This document shows, in pieces, positions 16,636-23,435 of a stretch of DNA of 38,872 nucleotides. Within the stretch, counting starts at the first letter, position 1; each line of letters begins with the position of its first letter. The notes beneath the pieces are model-generated. The model was not told the origin of the DNA and made no database searches. It saw nothing but the letters and a program-made list of their open reading frames with translations. The translations under genes and the position numbers were made by a program. The DNA is from a virus: positions 1 to 38,872 of IMG/VR virus record IMGVR_UViG_3300028829_006001, one strand, 5' to 3'.

Positions 16636-16827
16636 ATGAAAAAAGAACATTATACAGCAGTCAGAATGACTGCACCACAGAGGCGAGATCTCGAAAGAGT
16701 TTCCGGTCGAATCCTGCACTCACTATCTGAGACAAGCAGACTACTTCTCACCTATGCAATTGATCAGGTGAAAGACGATCCCTACATGCTTCTCGACTAT
16801 GCCTCCAAAAATAAACAGCAGGAATAA
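16636..16827 (+). CDS. Small RHH-like regulator behind tandem motif sites
   Basis: The protein has 63 residues from the ATG at 16636; the frame extends upstream to 16573, but that part is terminator and operator DNA. The sequence has a possible RHH strand (HYTAVRMT), a helix (PQRRDLERVSGRIL) and a second helix (LSETSRLLLTYAIDQV). It overlaps the nuclease gene start by 29 nt. Being directly downstream of two perfect copies of the phage-wide motif, it is the most attractive candidate for the protein that reads the motif. The fold assignment is tentative. Confidence 0.6.
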   Translation: MKKEHYTAVRMTAPQRRDLERVSGRILHSLSETSRLLLTYAIDQVKDDPYMLLDYASKNKQQE

Positions 16828-17185
16828 AGGCAAGCGAGGGGAATTGGAATGGAGCAAGGTTCTGATCGCTGAAGGTTTTCACGCCTTCAGAGGGGCGCAA
16901 CACTCAGGGAAGAATCACTTCACTGGTGAATCTGCGCCAGACGTTATCTGTCCAGATTTGCTTATTCATTACGAAGTTAAGCGAGTTGAAAAACTCAACC
17001 TCCAGGATGCGCTTTCACAATCGCAACGAGACTCAAACGAAAAGGAAATTGCAGCAGTTGCGCACCGTAAAAACAATTGCAGTTGGATGGTGACAACTAG
17101 TGCAGAGGACCACTTTCGACTAGTTCGTGAATCGAGCTTTGTCGTGTCAAAAAAAGAAGAAAACGAAAACAAAAAGAAAGAATAA
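16799..17185 (+). CDS. PD-(D/E)XK nuclease, Holliday-junction-resolvase-like
   Basis: The protein has 128 residues. The order KGKRGELEWSKVL (conserved Glu in the first helix), GESAPDVICPDL (Asp of the PD motif) and IHYEVKRVEKL (E-x-K) is the archaeal-Hjc/phage resolvase pattern. It is followed by a Q-rich helix and a strand before a Lys/Glu-rich tail. Such enzymes cut branched DNA during recombination or before packaging. It lies at the head of the recombination cluster and overlaps the RHH-like gene by 29 nt. Confidence 0.75.
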   Translation: MPPKINSRNKGKRGELEWSKVLIAEGFHAFRGAQHSGKNHFTGESAPDVICPDLLIHYEVKRVEKLNLQDALSQSQRDSNEKEIAAVAHRKNNCSWMVTTSAEDHFRLVRESSFVVSKKEENENKKKE

Positions 17186-17189
17186 AAAT

Positions 17190-17663
17190 ATGGTAATGAT
17201 CCCAACAACAGACAGACATGATCTCCCTAAAGAGGGATGGCACAACGCAAAAATAGTTGATGTATACGAATACTCACAATGGGAAGACGGTAATGGTAAG
17301 CAAATTAAAGATGCTGATATTGACGGTTATTCTGGACCTAAAAGTTACAGGAAAAAATTAAAGATAGTATTTGAGGTCGATGAACTAGGTGAGAGTGGGT
17401 TGAAAATTCAGGTTAAATCTAAACCGTTCAACCACACATTAAAACCAGGTTCAACGCTGAGACCATTCATTGACATGATCGACGATAAAATTTTGCAAAA
17501 AAATGAAAATTTTACTGAACACCTTATTTTGGGGAAGTTGGTGAAAATTAAAATCGATCACTACAAGGCAACGACCGGCATCGTTTACCCAAACATTAAA
17601 CAGATTGTCGAAGCCGAACCAAAGGTCACTGAAGACGATATTCCAGCATTTGACAGAGGTTGA
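17190..17663 (+). CDS. Putative ssDNA-binding / OB-fold recombination accessory protein
   Basis: The protein has 157 residues from the ATG at 17190, which follows the previous stop by 4 nt; the open frame extends into the upstream gene and is not used. It is beta-rich: KLKIVFEVDE, a TLKPGSTLRPFIDM segment, GKLVKIKIDHYKA and IKQIVEAEP, with an acidic tail (TEDDIPAFDRG) like those of phage single-strand-binding proteins. It is followed directly by a RecB-like exonuclease, a common pairing. No family is named with certainty. Confidence 0.55.
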   Translation: MVMIPTTDRHDLPKEGWHNAKIVDVYEYSQWEDGNGKQIKDADIDGYSGPKSYRKKLKIVFEVDELGESGLKIQVKSKPFNHTLKPGSTLRPFIDMIDDKILQKNENFTEHLILGKLVKIKIDHYKATTGIVYPNIKQIVEAEPKVTEDDIPAFDRG

Positions 17664-17665
17664 TT

Positions 17666-18472
17666 ATGGCTACTATACCACAAACCAATAGCAATTCATC
17701 CGGTGACGGTGATCATTATTACACTGCTCAAGGTGATCCTGCATACGGTGCAGGAATTCGATTAGCCAGACAGCAGCACTTGCTTCCATCTCCTTCGACA
17801 ATCCTGAAGGTGATGAGCAAGCCAGGACTGTCCATTTGGATTCAGAATCAATTGATCGAAACTGCGCTTGATACGATTGATGAAATCAGGAGTCAATACA
17901 CCGATCGCAAAGATCAAATTAAGGCGATTGCTGATGCCAACAAGGAGAAAGGCAGAGGTCCAATGGATCTGGGTACGCTTATTCATAGCAAAGCAGAAAA
18001 AATCCTTGAGGGTGAAAATGCTGAAGCAGGTGATGTGTATGGTGTTGGAATATCTGACTACGTTACGCAGCACATTGTAAGGACTCGATGGTGTGAACGA
18101 TCGGTCACGCACATCGGTGAGCGGATCGCATTTGCAGGTCGAGTCGATGCACTTGTGGAGCATCAATCATGCGGATTGTCTGTGCTAGACTGGAAGTCTT
18201 CCAAAGTCAAAAGAGGCAAAACAGGCAACCCCAATCCCGTATGGTATGATGCATATATCGTCCAGCTATCTGCATACTCATATGCTATTGACGGTCAACC
18301 TCAACCCATATCTGTCGCAATAGATACTAGGCCCGAACATGAAGGTGGAATCTATGAAAAAATATGGGACAAAGAGGAAATTGAGAGAGGTTGGAAAATT
18401 TTCAATCTCCTTTACCGCTTATGGTGTGAGGACAGGAAGTATTGGCCACACCAGCATTATCTGAACCGTTAA
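17666..18472 (+). CDS. RecB/Cas4-family PD-(D/E)XK exonuclease
   Basis: The protein has 268 residues from the ATG at 17666, 2 nt after the preceding stop. Catalytic motifs are in the right order: LGTLIH with H107, GRVDAL with D161, LDWKSSK with D175 and K177, and QLSAYSYA with Q200-Y204. These define RecB-type nucleases, which in phages act as recombination exonucleases with a single-strand annealing or binding partner. The upstream OB-fold-like protein may be that partner. A terminator follows. Confidence 0.85.
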   Translation: MATIPQTNSNSSGDGDHYYTAQGDPAYGAGIRLARQQHLLPSPSTILKVMSKPGLSIWIQNQLIETALDTIDEIRSQYTDRKDQIKAIADANKEKGRGPMDLGTLIHSKAEKILEGENAEAGDVYGVGISDYVTQHIVRTRWCERSVTHIGERIAFAGRVDALVEHQSCGLSVLDWKSSKVKRGKTGNPNPVWYDAYIVQLSAYSYAIDGQPQPISVAIDTRPEHEGGIYEKIWDKEEIERGWKIFNLLYRLWCEDRKYWPHQHYLNR

Positions 18473-18480
18473 CCACCAAT

Positions 18481-18512
18481 CCACAGGTTCAGCGATGAGC
18501 CTGTGGGCTTTT
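18481..18512 (+). terminator. Rho-independent terminator with GCGA tetraloop
   Basis: An 11-bp stem (CCACAGGTTCA / TGAGCCTGTGG, with one T-G wobble) is closed by a GNRA loop GCGA and followed by GCTTTT. It lies 8 nt after the exonuclease stop. The T-run is short, so it may be partial. Confidence 0.7.
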
Positions 18513-18516
18513 ACTT

Positions 18517-18942
18517 ATGCTCTACGAATCACATCAAGATTTAAAAAATCAGCGACAAGCTCAACAAGTGGTTGAGGAAATGTTTGGTTGGGACATAGAG
18601 GAACTCAACATCAGATATCACGCTGATTGGATTGCGTTCGTTAACAAAAAACCGCATGCGCTGATTGAGTATAAGCGAAGGCATTGTGAGCATGACCGAT
18701 ACGATACAGTTTTCTTAGATGTGCAGAAATACGTTGAATGCAAAAAATACGCAGATGCCCTGGATATCCCCTTTTACTACCTGCAAGAATGGAATGATAA
18801 ATACGGGATCACTCAGCCAAAAATGACAGACGCAATTCGCAGCAAAATTTCCATTGCAGGATCATCAAAACGCGATGATGTGAATGACTACTACCTGATG
18901 ATGCATCTGCCACTGAAACGCTTCACCTTAAAGAGCAAATGA
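18517..18942 (+). CDS. PD-(D/E)XK-like nuclease
   Basis: The protein has 141 residues. The segment YHADWIAFVNKKPHALIEYKRR supplies the D...E-x-K triad, followed by a helix and strand (DVQKYVECKKYADALDIPFYYL) as in small phage resolvase/VRR-NUC-like enzymes. It is the third restriction-fold nuclease within 2.2 kb. It starts 5 nt after a terminator and overlaps the next start by 4 nt. The substrate is unknown; branched or nicked DNA is likely. Confidence 0.7.
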   Translation: MLYESHQDLKNQRQAQQVVEEMFGWDIEELNIRYHADWIAFVNKKPHALIEYKRRHCEHDRYDTVFLDVQKYVECKKYADALDIPFYYLQEWNDKYGITQPKMTDAIRSKISIAGSSKRDDVNDYYLMMHLPLKRFTLKSK

Positions 18943-19223
18943 GACCTCGTATTTGGATGAAGGGGATCACACAGGAGATCCTAGAAGAGCGGATTGAGGA
19001 GATTAAAGATCCAGAGATACGTCAACAGGTAGCGTGTCTGGTTTGGTATGACTTTATGGGCGAGCGATTGGTTGCAGACATCTCAGCCAGAGAGAGAGGC
19101 TATTTTGAACCCTACCTGAATGCATCTCCTGTTTATTTAAAGGAAGAACAAATAATACCAGGCTTGCGCTGGGTAGGTTACCCGAAGGAAACCGCAAGAC
19201 TCAGGGCAAGGAGGCTGGAGTGA
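18939..19223 (+). CDS. Hypothetical helical protein
   Basis: The protein has 94 residues, overlapping neighbours by 4 nt on both sides. It has a charged helical N-terminus (LEERIEEIKDPEIRQQVACLVWYDF) and a basic Arg-rich end (KETARLRARRLE). It lies immediately before the replication initiator and could be a replication accessory protein; no motif supports more. Its 3' end contains AAGGAGG, which serves as the ribosome-binding site of the next gene. Confidence 0.55.
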   Translation: MRPRIWMKGITQEILEERIEEIKDPEIRQQVACLVWYDFMGERLVADISARERGYFEPYLNASPVYLKEEQIIPGLRWVGYPKETARLRARRLE

Positions 19224-20134
19224 AGACCAATATTTTTGACCTGATCGGAATATACTGGCAATGCCAGAAGCATTTCGGACTGAGTAATGGAGCAGCATCT
19301 CTCTATTTTTATTTGCTCTACAAAATGAACGATGCCAGATGGCCTGACACTTTAGGGATCTCATCTCTGGAAATCGGTGGTGTGTTGGGAATATCTAAAC
19401 CAACGCTTTTGAAATTCAAGGATGAACTGTCATCTACAGGTCTCATTGAGTGCCAGTTTGTGACTGGAAAGATTCGACAGAACTACTCACTTAGGAACCC
19501 GAAATTGATGTTCGATGGGGTCAGTTTTGATCGAGATAGTAAAGTAGTTAGTAAAGAACATAGTAAAGTAGATAGTAAACAACATAGTAAAGATTCTTGT
19601 CTAACATATATATATAAGACAAAGACCAAAGACAAAGACATCCCTATAGTCCCTTCAGGGACCAGAGAGAGACAATCTCATGCGAATGTTGAAAGGGTTT
19701 ATCAGGCATACCCTCGCAAGGTAGCAAAACCAACAGCACTGAAAGCCATTCAAAAACAGATCACCAAATACGGATTCGATGATGTGTTGTCCAAAACGGA
19801 ACTATTCGCCAAAGCAACTCAAGGCGAGGATCTGAAGTTCATCCCCCATCCAGCGACATTCTACAATCAGGAACGCTTCAATGATGATCCCGATACCTGG
19901 AGCAACTGCAATAGCAACTCAGGAACTTCATCCAAAGGAGTATCAGACGCACAAAAACTGATGATCATGCAGGACCAGCAGAAGACACTGAAGGCAGAGA
20001 TGCAGACGTATCGCAACAGGCACCTCTCACAATGCGCTATGACCAGCGTATGGGATCAGGGATCGAAACCGAAATATGATGAGATGGCAGGAATGATGAA
20101 AAAGCTGAAGGAAAAGATCAATGAACTGCTATGA
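19220..20134 (+). CDS. O-like replication initiator with winged-helix N-terminus and internal iterons
   Basis: The protein has 304 residues and a GTG start with a good AAGGAGG 6 nt upstream, unusual for this phage. Residues ~15-85 form a winged-helix DNA-binding domain (ISSLEIGGVLGISKPTLLKF). A low-complexity hinge follows (SKVVSKEHSKVDSKQHSKDS, ~110-130), encoded by five 12-bp DNA repeats. The C-terminal part (AYPRKVAKPTALKAI, helical) resembles DnaD/O-type proteins. Like lambda O, it probably binds repeats within its own gene to open the origin and recruit host helicase. Confidence 0.75.
   Translation: MKTNIFDLIGIYWQCQKHFGLSNGAASLYFYLLYKMNDARWPDTLGISSLEIGGVLGISKPTLLKFKDELSSTGLIECQFVTGKIRQNYSLRNPKLMFDGVSFDRDSKVVSKEHSKVDSKQHSKDSCLTYIYKTKTKDKDIPIVPSGTRERQSHANVERVYQAYPRKVAKPTALKAIQKQITKYGFDDVLSKTELFAKATQGEDLKFIPHPATFYNQERFNDDPDTWSNCNSNSGTSSKGVSDAQKLMIMQDQQKTLKAEMQTYRNRHLSQCAMTSVWDQGSKPKYDEMAGMMKKLKEKINELL
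19537..19592. repeat. Replication-origin iterons (5 x TAGTAAAG, 12-bp period)
   Basis: TAGTAAAG begins at 19537, 19549, 19561, 19573 (TAGTAAAC) and 19585, exactly 12 bp apart. An A/T-rich stretch (ACATATATATATAAG, 19603-19617) and AAAGAC repeats follow. Iterons in the middle of an initiator gene beside an A/T-rich region match the lambda ori layout. Confidence 0.75.
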
Positions 20135-20373
20135 TACCGAAAGCCATAGTTCGATCCCTAAAGGGTGCTTCTACGTTCAGGGTGTATGTCACCCTCTACG
20201 GTATGGAAAACCCAGCAGGAGCGAGATTAGGGCGCTTAAAACCCCTGCCAGATGACAACTACACCTTTGATAATGAAAAAAACGCACAAGAAGCAGCAAT
20301 CAGACTCCAGAGATACCTCGACGAACACCACCAACCTCGACCTAGAAAGCGAAGGGGAAAACGAAGGAGATGA
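20131..20373 (+). CDS. Small basic hypothetical protein
   Basis: The protein has 80 residues, overlapping the initiator stop by 4 nt. It has a short beta-rich start and a strongly basic tail (RPRKRRGKRRR) suggesting nucleic-acid binding. A perfect copy of the repeated motif (20180-20194) lies inside codons ~17-22. Its 3' half overlaps the next gene by ~120 nt in another frame, so either this gene or the next start may be shorter in reality. Confidence 0.45.
   Translation: MIPKAIVRSLKGASTFRVYVTLYGMENPAGARLGRLKPLPDDNYTFDNEKNAQEAAIRLQRYLDEHHQPRPRKRRGKRRR
20180..20194 (+). promoter_or_regulatory. Repeated motif site 7 (GGGTGTATGTCACCC)
   Basis: A perfect GGGTG-N5-CACCC palindrome, identical over 13 bp to site 1. 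It lies within coding DNA about 70 bp before the possible start of the next gene. Confidence 0.5.
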
Positions 20374-21022
20374 TGTCGGATCTAAAAAGAATCTTTTAGA
20401 AAAGACAGAAGAGTATGAGTTCAAATCACCGCTTAAAGGGCCAGGATCGAGCCTGAGTGATCGAGCCTACAATCAGGTATGCAGAGACCTCATTGACGGG
20501 TTCAGTCTTACAATCACTGCTACACGCAATCAGATAGCAAGACAGAGTGTTGCCAGTATCAAGGCATCCATTGCCGATCGTGTGCCTCATTGGAAGCAAT
20601 CAACGAGCAGGAAGATGGGAGATCTCATCACTCAGTTCATGCATTCATTAGAGGATGACCTGAATAAGGGGAAGCTGAGTCCAGATAGGAAATCCATTAC
20701 CATTGGTATCCTCTCAGACAAGAAGAGGGATCTCGACGGTGACAACAACATCACCATCACACACAAGAAGGCTAACAGTGACAACGACTTCCATCAGAAG
20801 ATGGATGCCTACCTGAACTCGCTGAAAAACGTCACAGGATCTACGCAACAGACTGATGGTCTTGTGCAGAGCGACCATAAGCCACTGATAATCAACGATG
20901 CCCCTGAGAATTGCACAGAAATTACACAGATAGGGGTGGAGGGGGATCAGGAAGTTTCCGAATCCAAACATAGCGAAACGGATTCCCGCTCACAGAAAAA
21001 TTCCACCAAAAGGACCGAATGA
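20252..21022 (+). CDS. Hypothetical DNA-binding-like protein
   Basis: The protein is up to 256 residues; the ATG at 20273 is an alternative start. A charged, Ser/Glu-rich N-terminal ~70 residues leads into a helical domain (LSDRAYNQVCRDLIDGFSLT, then ITATRNQIARQSVASIKASIADR, which could be a helix-turn-helix, then KMGDLITQFMHSLEDDL). A disordered polar C-terminus follows. It overlaps the methyltransferase start by 4 nt. An HTH with a long tail between initiator and methyltransferase suggests a replication or regulatory role; small terminase is a further possibility. Unproven. Confidence 0.55.
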   Translation: MTTTPLIMKKTHKKQQSDSRDTSTNTTNLDLESEGENEGDDVGSKKNLLEKTEEYEFKSPLKGPGSSLSDRAYNQVCRDLIDGFSLTITATRNQIARQSVASIKASIADRVPHWKQSTSRKMGDLITQFMHSLEDDLNKGKLSPDRKSITIGILSDKKRDLDGDNNITITHKKANSDNDFHQKMDAYLNSLKNVTGSTQQTDGLVQSDHKPLIINDAPENCTEITQIGVEGDQEVSESKHSETDSRSQKNSTKRTE

Positions 21023-21732
21023 GGCACCTAGATCTATTCTCCGGGATAGGTGGTTTCGCACTGGCAGCACGATGGATGGGATGGCACACCGTTGCATTCT
21101 GCGAGATCGATCCTTATTGCCAGCAGGTTTTGCAGAAGAACTTCCCCCATACACCATTTTATGATGACATCAGAACTATTCCCCCAATCGGAAACATCGA
21201 CATCCTTACAGGAGGTTTCCCCTGCCAACCCTTCAGTGTCGCTGGGATCAAAAAAGGCAAGGAGGATGACAGGCACCTCTGGCCGGAAATGTTACGGGTT
21301 ATTGCATGCGAAAAACCCACTTTTGTGGTTGGCGAAAACGTTGCTGGCATCATCGGAATGGCACTCGACGAGGTGTTATCTGAGCTGGAAGGTCAAGGCT
21401 ACTCCACACAATCGTTTGTTATTCCAGCTTGCAGTGTCGATGCCCCCCACAAGCGAGACAGGGTCTGGATTATTGCCCACACCCAGAGCAAGCGAATACA
21501 AGGATTGCGGGCCAGTGGGCAGCAAGTCGCACACTCACATGCTGGGCAGGGACTACCTGTGCGCGAAAGCGAAAGATCCAGAGAAACCAACTGGAAAGCT
21601 GAACCCTCAGTGGATCGAGTGGTTGATGGGGTATCCAACAGGGTGGACCGAATTAAGGGACTAGGCAATGCGATCGTTCCGCAGGTCGCTTTTCAAATTT
21701 ACCAGGCAATAAATAAATTCAACAACCAATGA
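21019..21732 (+). CDS. DNA (cytosine-5) methyltransferase, compact phage form
   Basis: The protein has 237 residues. Motif I DLFSGIGG (5-12), the catalytic PCQ with C69 in GGFPCQPFS, GENV (105-108) and HKRDRVW (144-150) are all present, as is the C-terminal GLGNAIVPQV motif. These are the AdoMet-binding and catalytic motifs of C5 methylases. Only ~55 residues separate motifs VIII and X, so the target-recognition domain is very small. It may protect phage DNA from host restriction. The gene overlaps both neighbours by 4 nt. A second frame over the same DNA also reads like a methylase-associated protein (see 21050-21664). Confidence 0.9.
   Translation: MRHLDLFSGIGGFALAARWMGWHTVAFCEIDPYCQQVLQKNFPHTPFYDDIRTIPPIGNIDILTGGFPCQPFSVAGIKKGKEDDRHLWPEMLRVIACEKPTFVVGENVAGIIGMALDEVLSELEGQGYSTQSFVIPACSVDAPHKRDRVWIIAHTQSKRIQGLRASGQQVAHSHAGQGLPVRESERSRETNWKAEPSVDRVVDGVSNRVDRIKGLGNAIVPQVAFQIYQAINKFNNQ
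21050..21664 (+). CDS. Overprinted +1-frame ORF inside the C5 methyltransferase gene
   Basis: An open frame of 204 codons lies wholly within the methyltransferase gene. From residue ~103 it reads EWHSTRCYLSWKVKATP, LLFQLAVSMP, GSGLLPTPRAS and finally LNPQWIEWLMGYPTGWTEL. To my recollection these phrases recur in phage and bacterial methylase-associated proteins, including the WVEWLMGFP-type ending. The same DNA thus gives two family-like proteins. Whether it is translated, and from which start, is unknown; it may instead supply a C-terminal part by frameshifting. Confidence 0.35.
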   Translation: MVSHWQHDGWDGTPLHSARSILIASRFCRRTSPIHHFMMTSELFPQSETSTSLQEVSPANPSVSLGSKKARRMTGTSGRKCYGLLHAKNPLLWLAKTLLASSEWHSTRCYLSWKVKATPHNRLLFQLAVSMPPTSETGSGLLPTPRASEYKDCGPVGSKSHTHMLGRDYLCAKAKDPEKPTGKLNPQWIEWLMGYPTGWTELRD

Positions 21733-22736
21733 AAACCTACGTGCAACGAATTAAGGAGATTTGTGCGGATGAATACGGCATCACAGTTAAGGACATTGAC
21801 GCACACTCAAGGCATCGAACTCACACGCTTGCCAGATGGACTGCAATGGAGTTGGTCAACCGATACACCCCATTGGGACATACCGAAATCGCAAGGCTTT
21901 TTAACAGATACTCTGGTTCCCTCACATACCCGATACAGGAAATGACAGAACCAATAGTAATGATCGAACTCTGGACACCTGAAATGGCAAAAAATGCACT
22001 TAAGGGTAACACCATCAACCGGAAACTCAGCAAACGTGATGTTGATCGATATATCAAGGACATGAAGCAGGGAAGATGGACCCTGAACGGTGAGAGTGTG
22101 AAGCTTGATCACACAGGCAGACTGCTTGATGGACAGCATAGAATGCATGCCTTGATTGGAAGTGGAACGAGTCAGAAAATTGTTACAGTGAGAAACCTGC
22201 CATCAGAGGATTCCACATTTGCGACCATTGATTGTGGTAGGAAACGCACCAGCGGATCTGTATTGCAGTTGAGCAAGGTCAAAAACTCAAACGCAGTAGC
22301 AGCAGCAATTGCCTTTTACAGGTTCCTTTTGACAGGTGAGGACAAGCTAACTTCGCAAGAAGTTGTTGAAGTTTATAAAAACCATTCGGAATTATTCGAT
22401 GAAGGTGTGAGGTTGGGTGGTGCTGTGAAAAACCTTGTCAGAACTCCGGTGTATGCGTCTTTTATGGCAGAAGCGATGTCTAAGGACAGTGGGAAAGCGA
22501 TACAGTTTCACGAGCAGTTTGCAACAGGTGTAGGGCTTGATCCCGATAGCGCGATCCTAGCACTGAGAAACTACTTCATCAACCAGACTTACCGAAAGGC
22601 AGCAAGCAACCCTGCACTGCGTCTGGCGCAATATAATGCATGCCGTTTGGCGTTTCAGTGTTGGAAGGATGGTAAGAAACGAAAACTGATCCAGAACAAT
22701 TATAACAGACCGAAAGTTGCGGAATTTGGAAAGTAA
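21729..22736 (+). CDS. DnaA domain IV - ParB-like fusion protein
   Basis: The protein has 335 residues. Residues 1-75 look like DnaA domain IV: VQRIKEICADEYGITVKDI, SRHRTHTLARWTAMELVNRY and TPLGHTEIARLFN, the basic-loop/HTH that binds DnaA boxes. From ~80 on, a ParB/sulfiredoxin-like domain appears: NRKLSKRDVDRYIKDMKQGRW, LDHTGRLLDGQHRMHALI, with the conserved GQHR. A helical C-terminal part follows. The fusion may tether a nuclease or NTP-binding module to origin-like sites, or titrate host DnaA. It overlaps the methyltransferase by 4 nt. Each half is well supported; the joint function is inference. Confidence 0.75.
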   Translation: MKTYVQRIKEICADEYGITVKDIDAHSRHRTHTLARWTAMELVNRYTPLGHTEIARLFNRYSGSLTYPIQEMTEPIVMIELWTPEMAKNALKGNTINRKLSKRDVDRYIKDMKQGRWTLNGESVKLDHTGRLLDGQHRMHALIGSGTSQKIVTVRNLPSEDSTFATIDCGRKRTSGSVLQLSKVKNSNAVAAAIAFYRFLLTGEDKLTSQEVVEVYKNHSELFDEGVRLGGAVKNLVRTPVYASFMAEAMSKDSGKAIQFHEQFATGVGLDPDSAILALRNYFINQTYRKAASNPALRLAQYNACRLAFQCWKDGKKRKLIQNNYNRPKVAEFGK

Positions 22737-22749
22737 AACTCATGATTTT

Positions 22750-22935
22750 ATGACAAAACATGACGCTGAAACAATCGATGCAATGGTTCGTTATGGGGGC
22801 CGGTTCGCATCATCGATCGGATCTGCTGCAAAAGCAGGAACCAGGGAGCAGTTTTTAATTCTGAAGCAATCGTTCCCTGATCTGTGGAAGACATATTCCA
22901 AAGTGGCAAAGATAATTAACAAACTTGAAAGCTAA
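22750..22935 (+). CDS. Small hypothetical protein
   Basis: The protein has 61 residues from the ATG at 22750; the frame also opens at TTG 22717. Two helices (AETIDAMVRYGGRFASSIGSA and REQFLILKQSFPDLWKTY) are separated by a short loop; no membrane segment. It overlaps the zinc-ribbon gene start by 11 nt. Similar small proteins are common in phage early regions; no role assigned. Confidence 0.55.
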   Translation: MTKHDAETIDAMVRYGGRFASSIGSAAKAGTREQFLILKQSFPDLWKTYSKVAKIINKLES

Positions 22936-23137
22936 AGTTTGCCCAGATTGCGGTGAATTAAAGCCACTCACCGAATACTACACAGAGATAAGAACCAGAT
23001 GGAATGATGGATATTGCCTCTATTGCAAAAACTGCAAACGGAACCGAACAAATGCATATCGTGCTGCTAAGAGGGAAGAATACAATGCTGGCAACAGACG
23101 ATCCTATCACATGCGAAAGCGAAGGATGCAATCATGA
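22925..23137 (+). CDS. Zinc-ribbon / HNH-like small protein
   Basis: The protein has 70 residues with a TTG start. CPDCGELKPLTEYY near the start and CLYCKNC in the middle give four metal-binding cysteines, followed by a basic RNRTNAYRAAKREEY helix. This is the phage zinc-ribbon pattern often joined to HNH endonucleases, but the HNH catalytic histidines are missing here. It is probably a DNA- or RNA-binding protein. It overlaps the next gene by 4 nt. Confidence 0.65.
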   Translation: MKAKVCPDCGELKPLTEYYTEIRTRWNDGYCLYCKNCKRNRTNAYRAAKREEYNAGNRRSYHMRKRRMQS

Positions 23138-23307
23138 GTAAATGCCCAACACCATTGAGTTGTGAGATCAAAAAGGACTGCTTGTTCAATTGCGATCAAC
23201 CAACGAAAAAGGATCTGCTCATTAAAGCAGTGAGGGACATTCTTTGCTACATTCCGAACGGTGACCGCAAGGAAACGCTGATGAAGGCGATTGATGACTG
23301 TAGGTAA
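23134..23307 (+). CDS. Cysteine-rich small protein
   Basis: The protein has 57 residues, with six cysteines (4, 10, 16, 20, 38 and 56), four of them in the N-terminal third, suggesting metal binding. A helix follows (TKKDLLIKAVRDIL). It overlaps the zinc-ribbon gene by 4 nt, so the two probably work as a pair of small zinc proteins. No family recognised. It is followed by a 9-bp hairpin. Confidence 0.5.
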   Translation: MSKCPTPLSCEIKKDCLFNCDQPTKKDLLIKAVRDILCYIPNGDRKETLMKAIDDCR

Positions 23308-23312
23308 CAAAA

Positions 23313-23340
23313 ACCCCTCCCCGAGGGATCAGGGAGGGGT
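23313..23340 (+). terminator. Strong hairpin, possible terminator
   Basis: ACCCCTCCC/GGGAGGGGT is a perfect 9-bp stem with a 10-nt loop, 6 nt after the Cys-rich gene. Only a broken T-rich tail (GTTGCTCTTATG) follows, so termination may be weak or factor-dependent. Confidence 0.55.
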
Positions 23341-23397
23341 GTTGCTCTTATGACTATGAATAACGACAAACCAATAGCTAAATGTCCTACGTCAAAA

Positions 23398-23410
23398 GGT
23401 GTAATCCACC
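23398..23410 (+). promoter_or_regulatory. Repeated motif site 8 (variant)
   Basis: GGTGTAATCCACC keeps the GGTG-N5-CACC arms but differs in the spacer. It lies 49 bp before site 9 in the leader of the dNMP kinase gene. A 23-codon ORF (23350-23421) also covers it; I see no support for that ORF. Confidence 0.45.
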
Positions 23411-23435
23411 CATCCAGATAATGCAACAACAAAAA

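Noticed and set aside
17892-17904. Inverse half-match to the motif (CAATACACC)
   Set aside because: Only one arm matches; it is within nuclease coding sequence with no promoter-like context.
20370-20399. ATGATG with a perfect AAGGAG upstream as a gene start
   Set aside because: That frame stops after nine codons (TAG), so the SD-like sequence is probably coding for Glu/Gly residues of the overlapping gene.
23350-23421. 23-codon ORF before the dNMP kinase
   Set aside because: Very short, no ribosome-binding site, and overlaps a motif site; more likely leader DNA.
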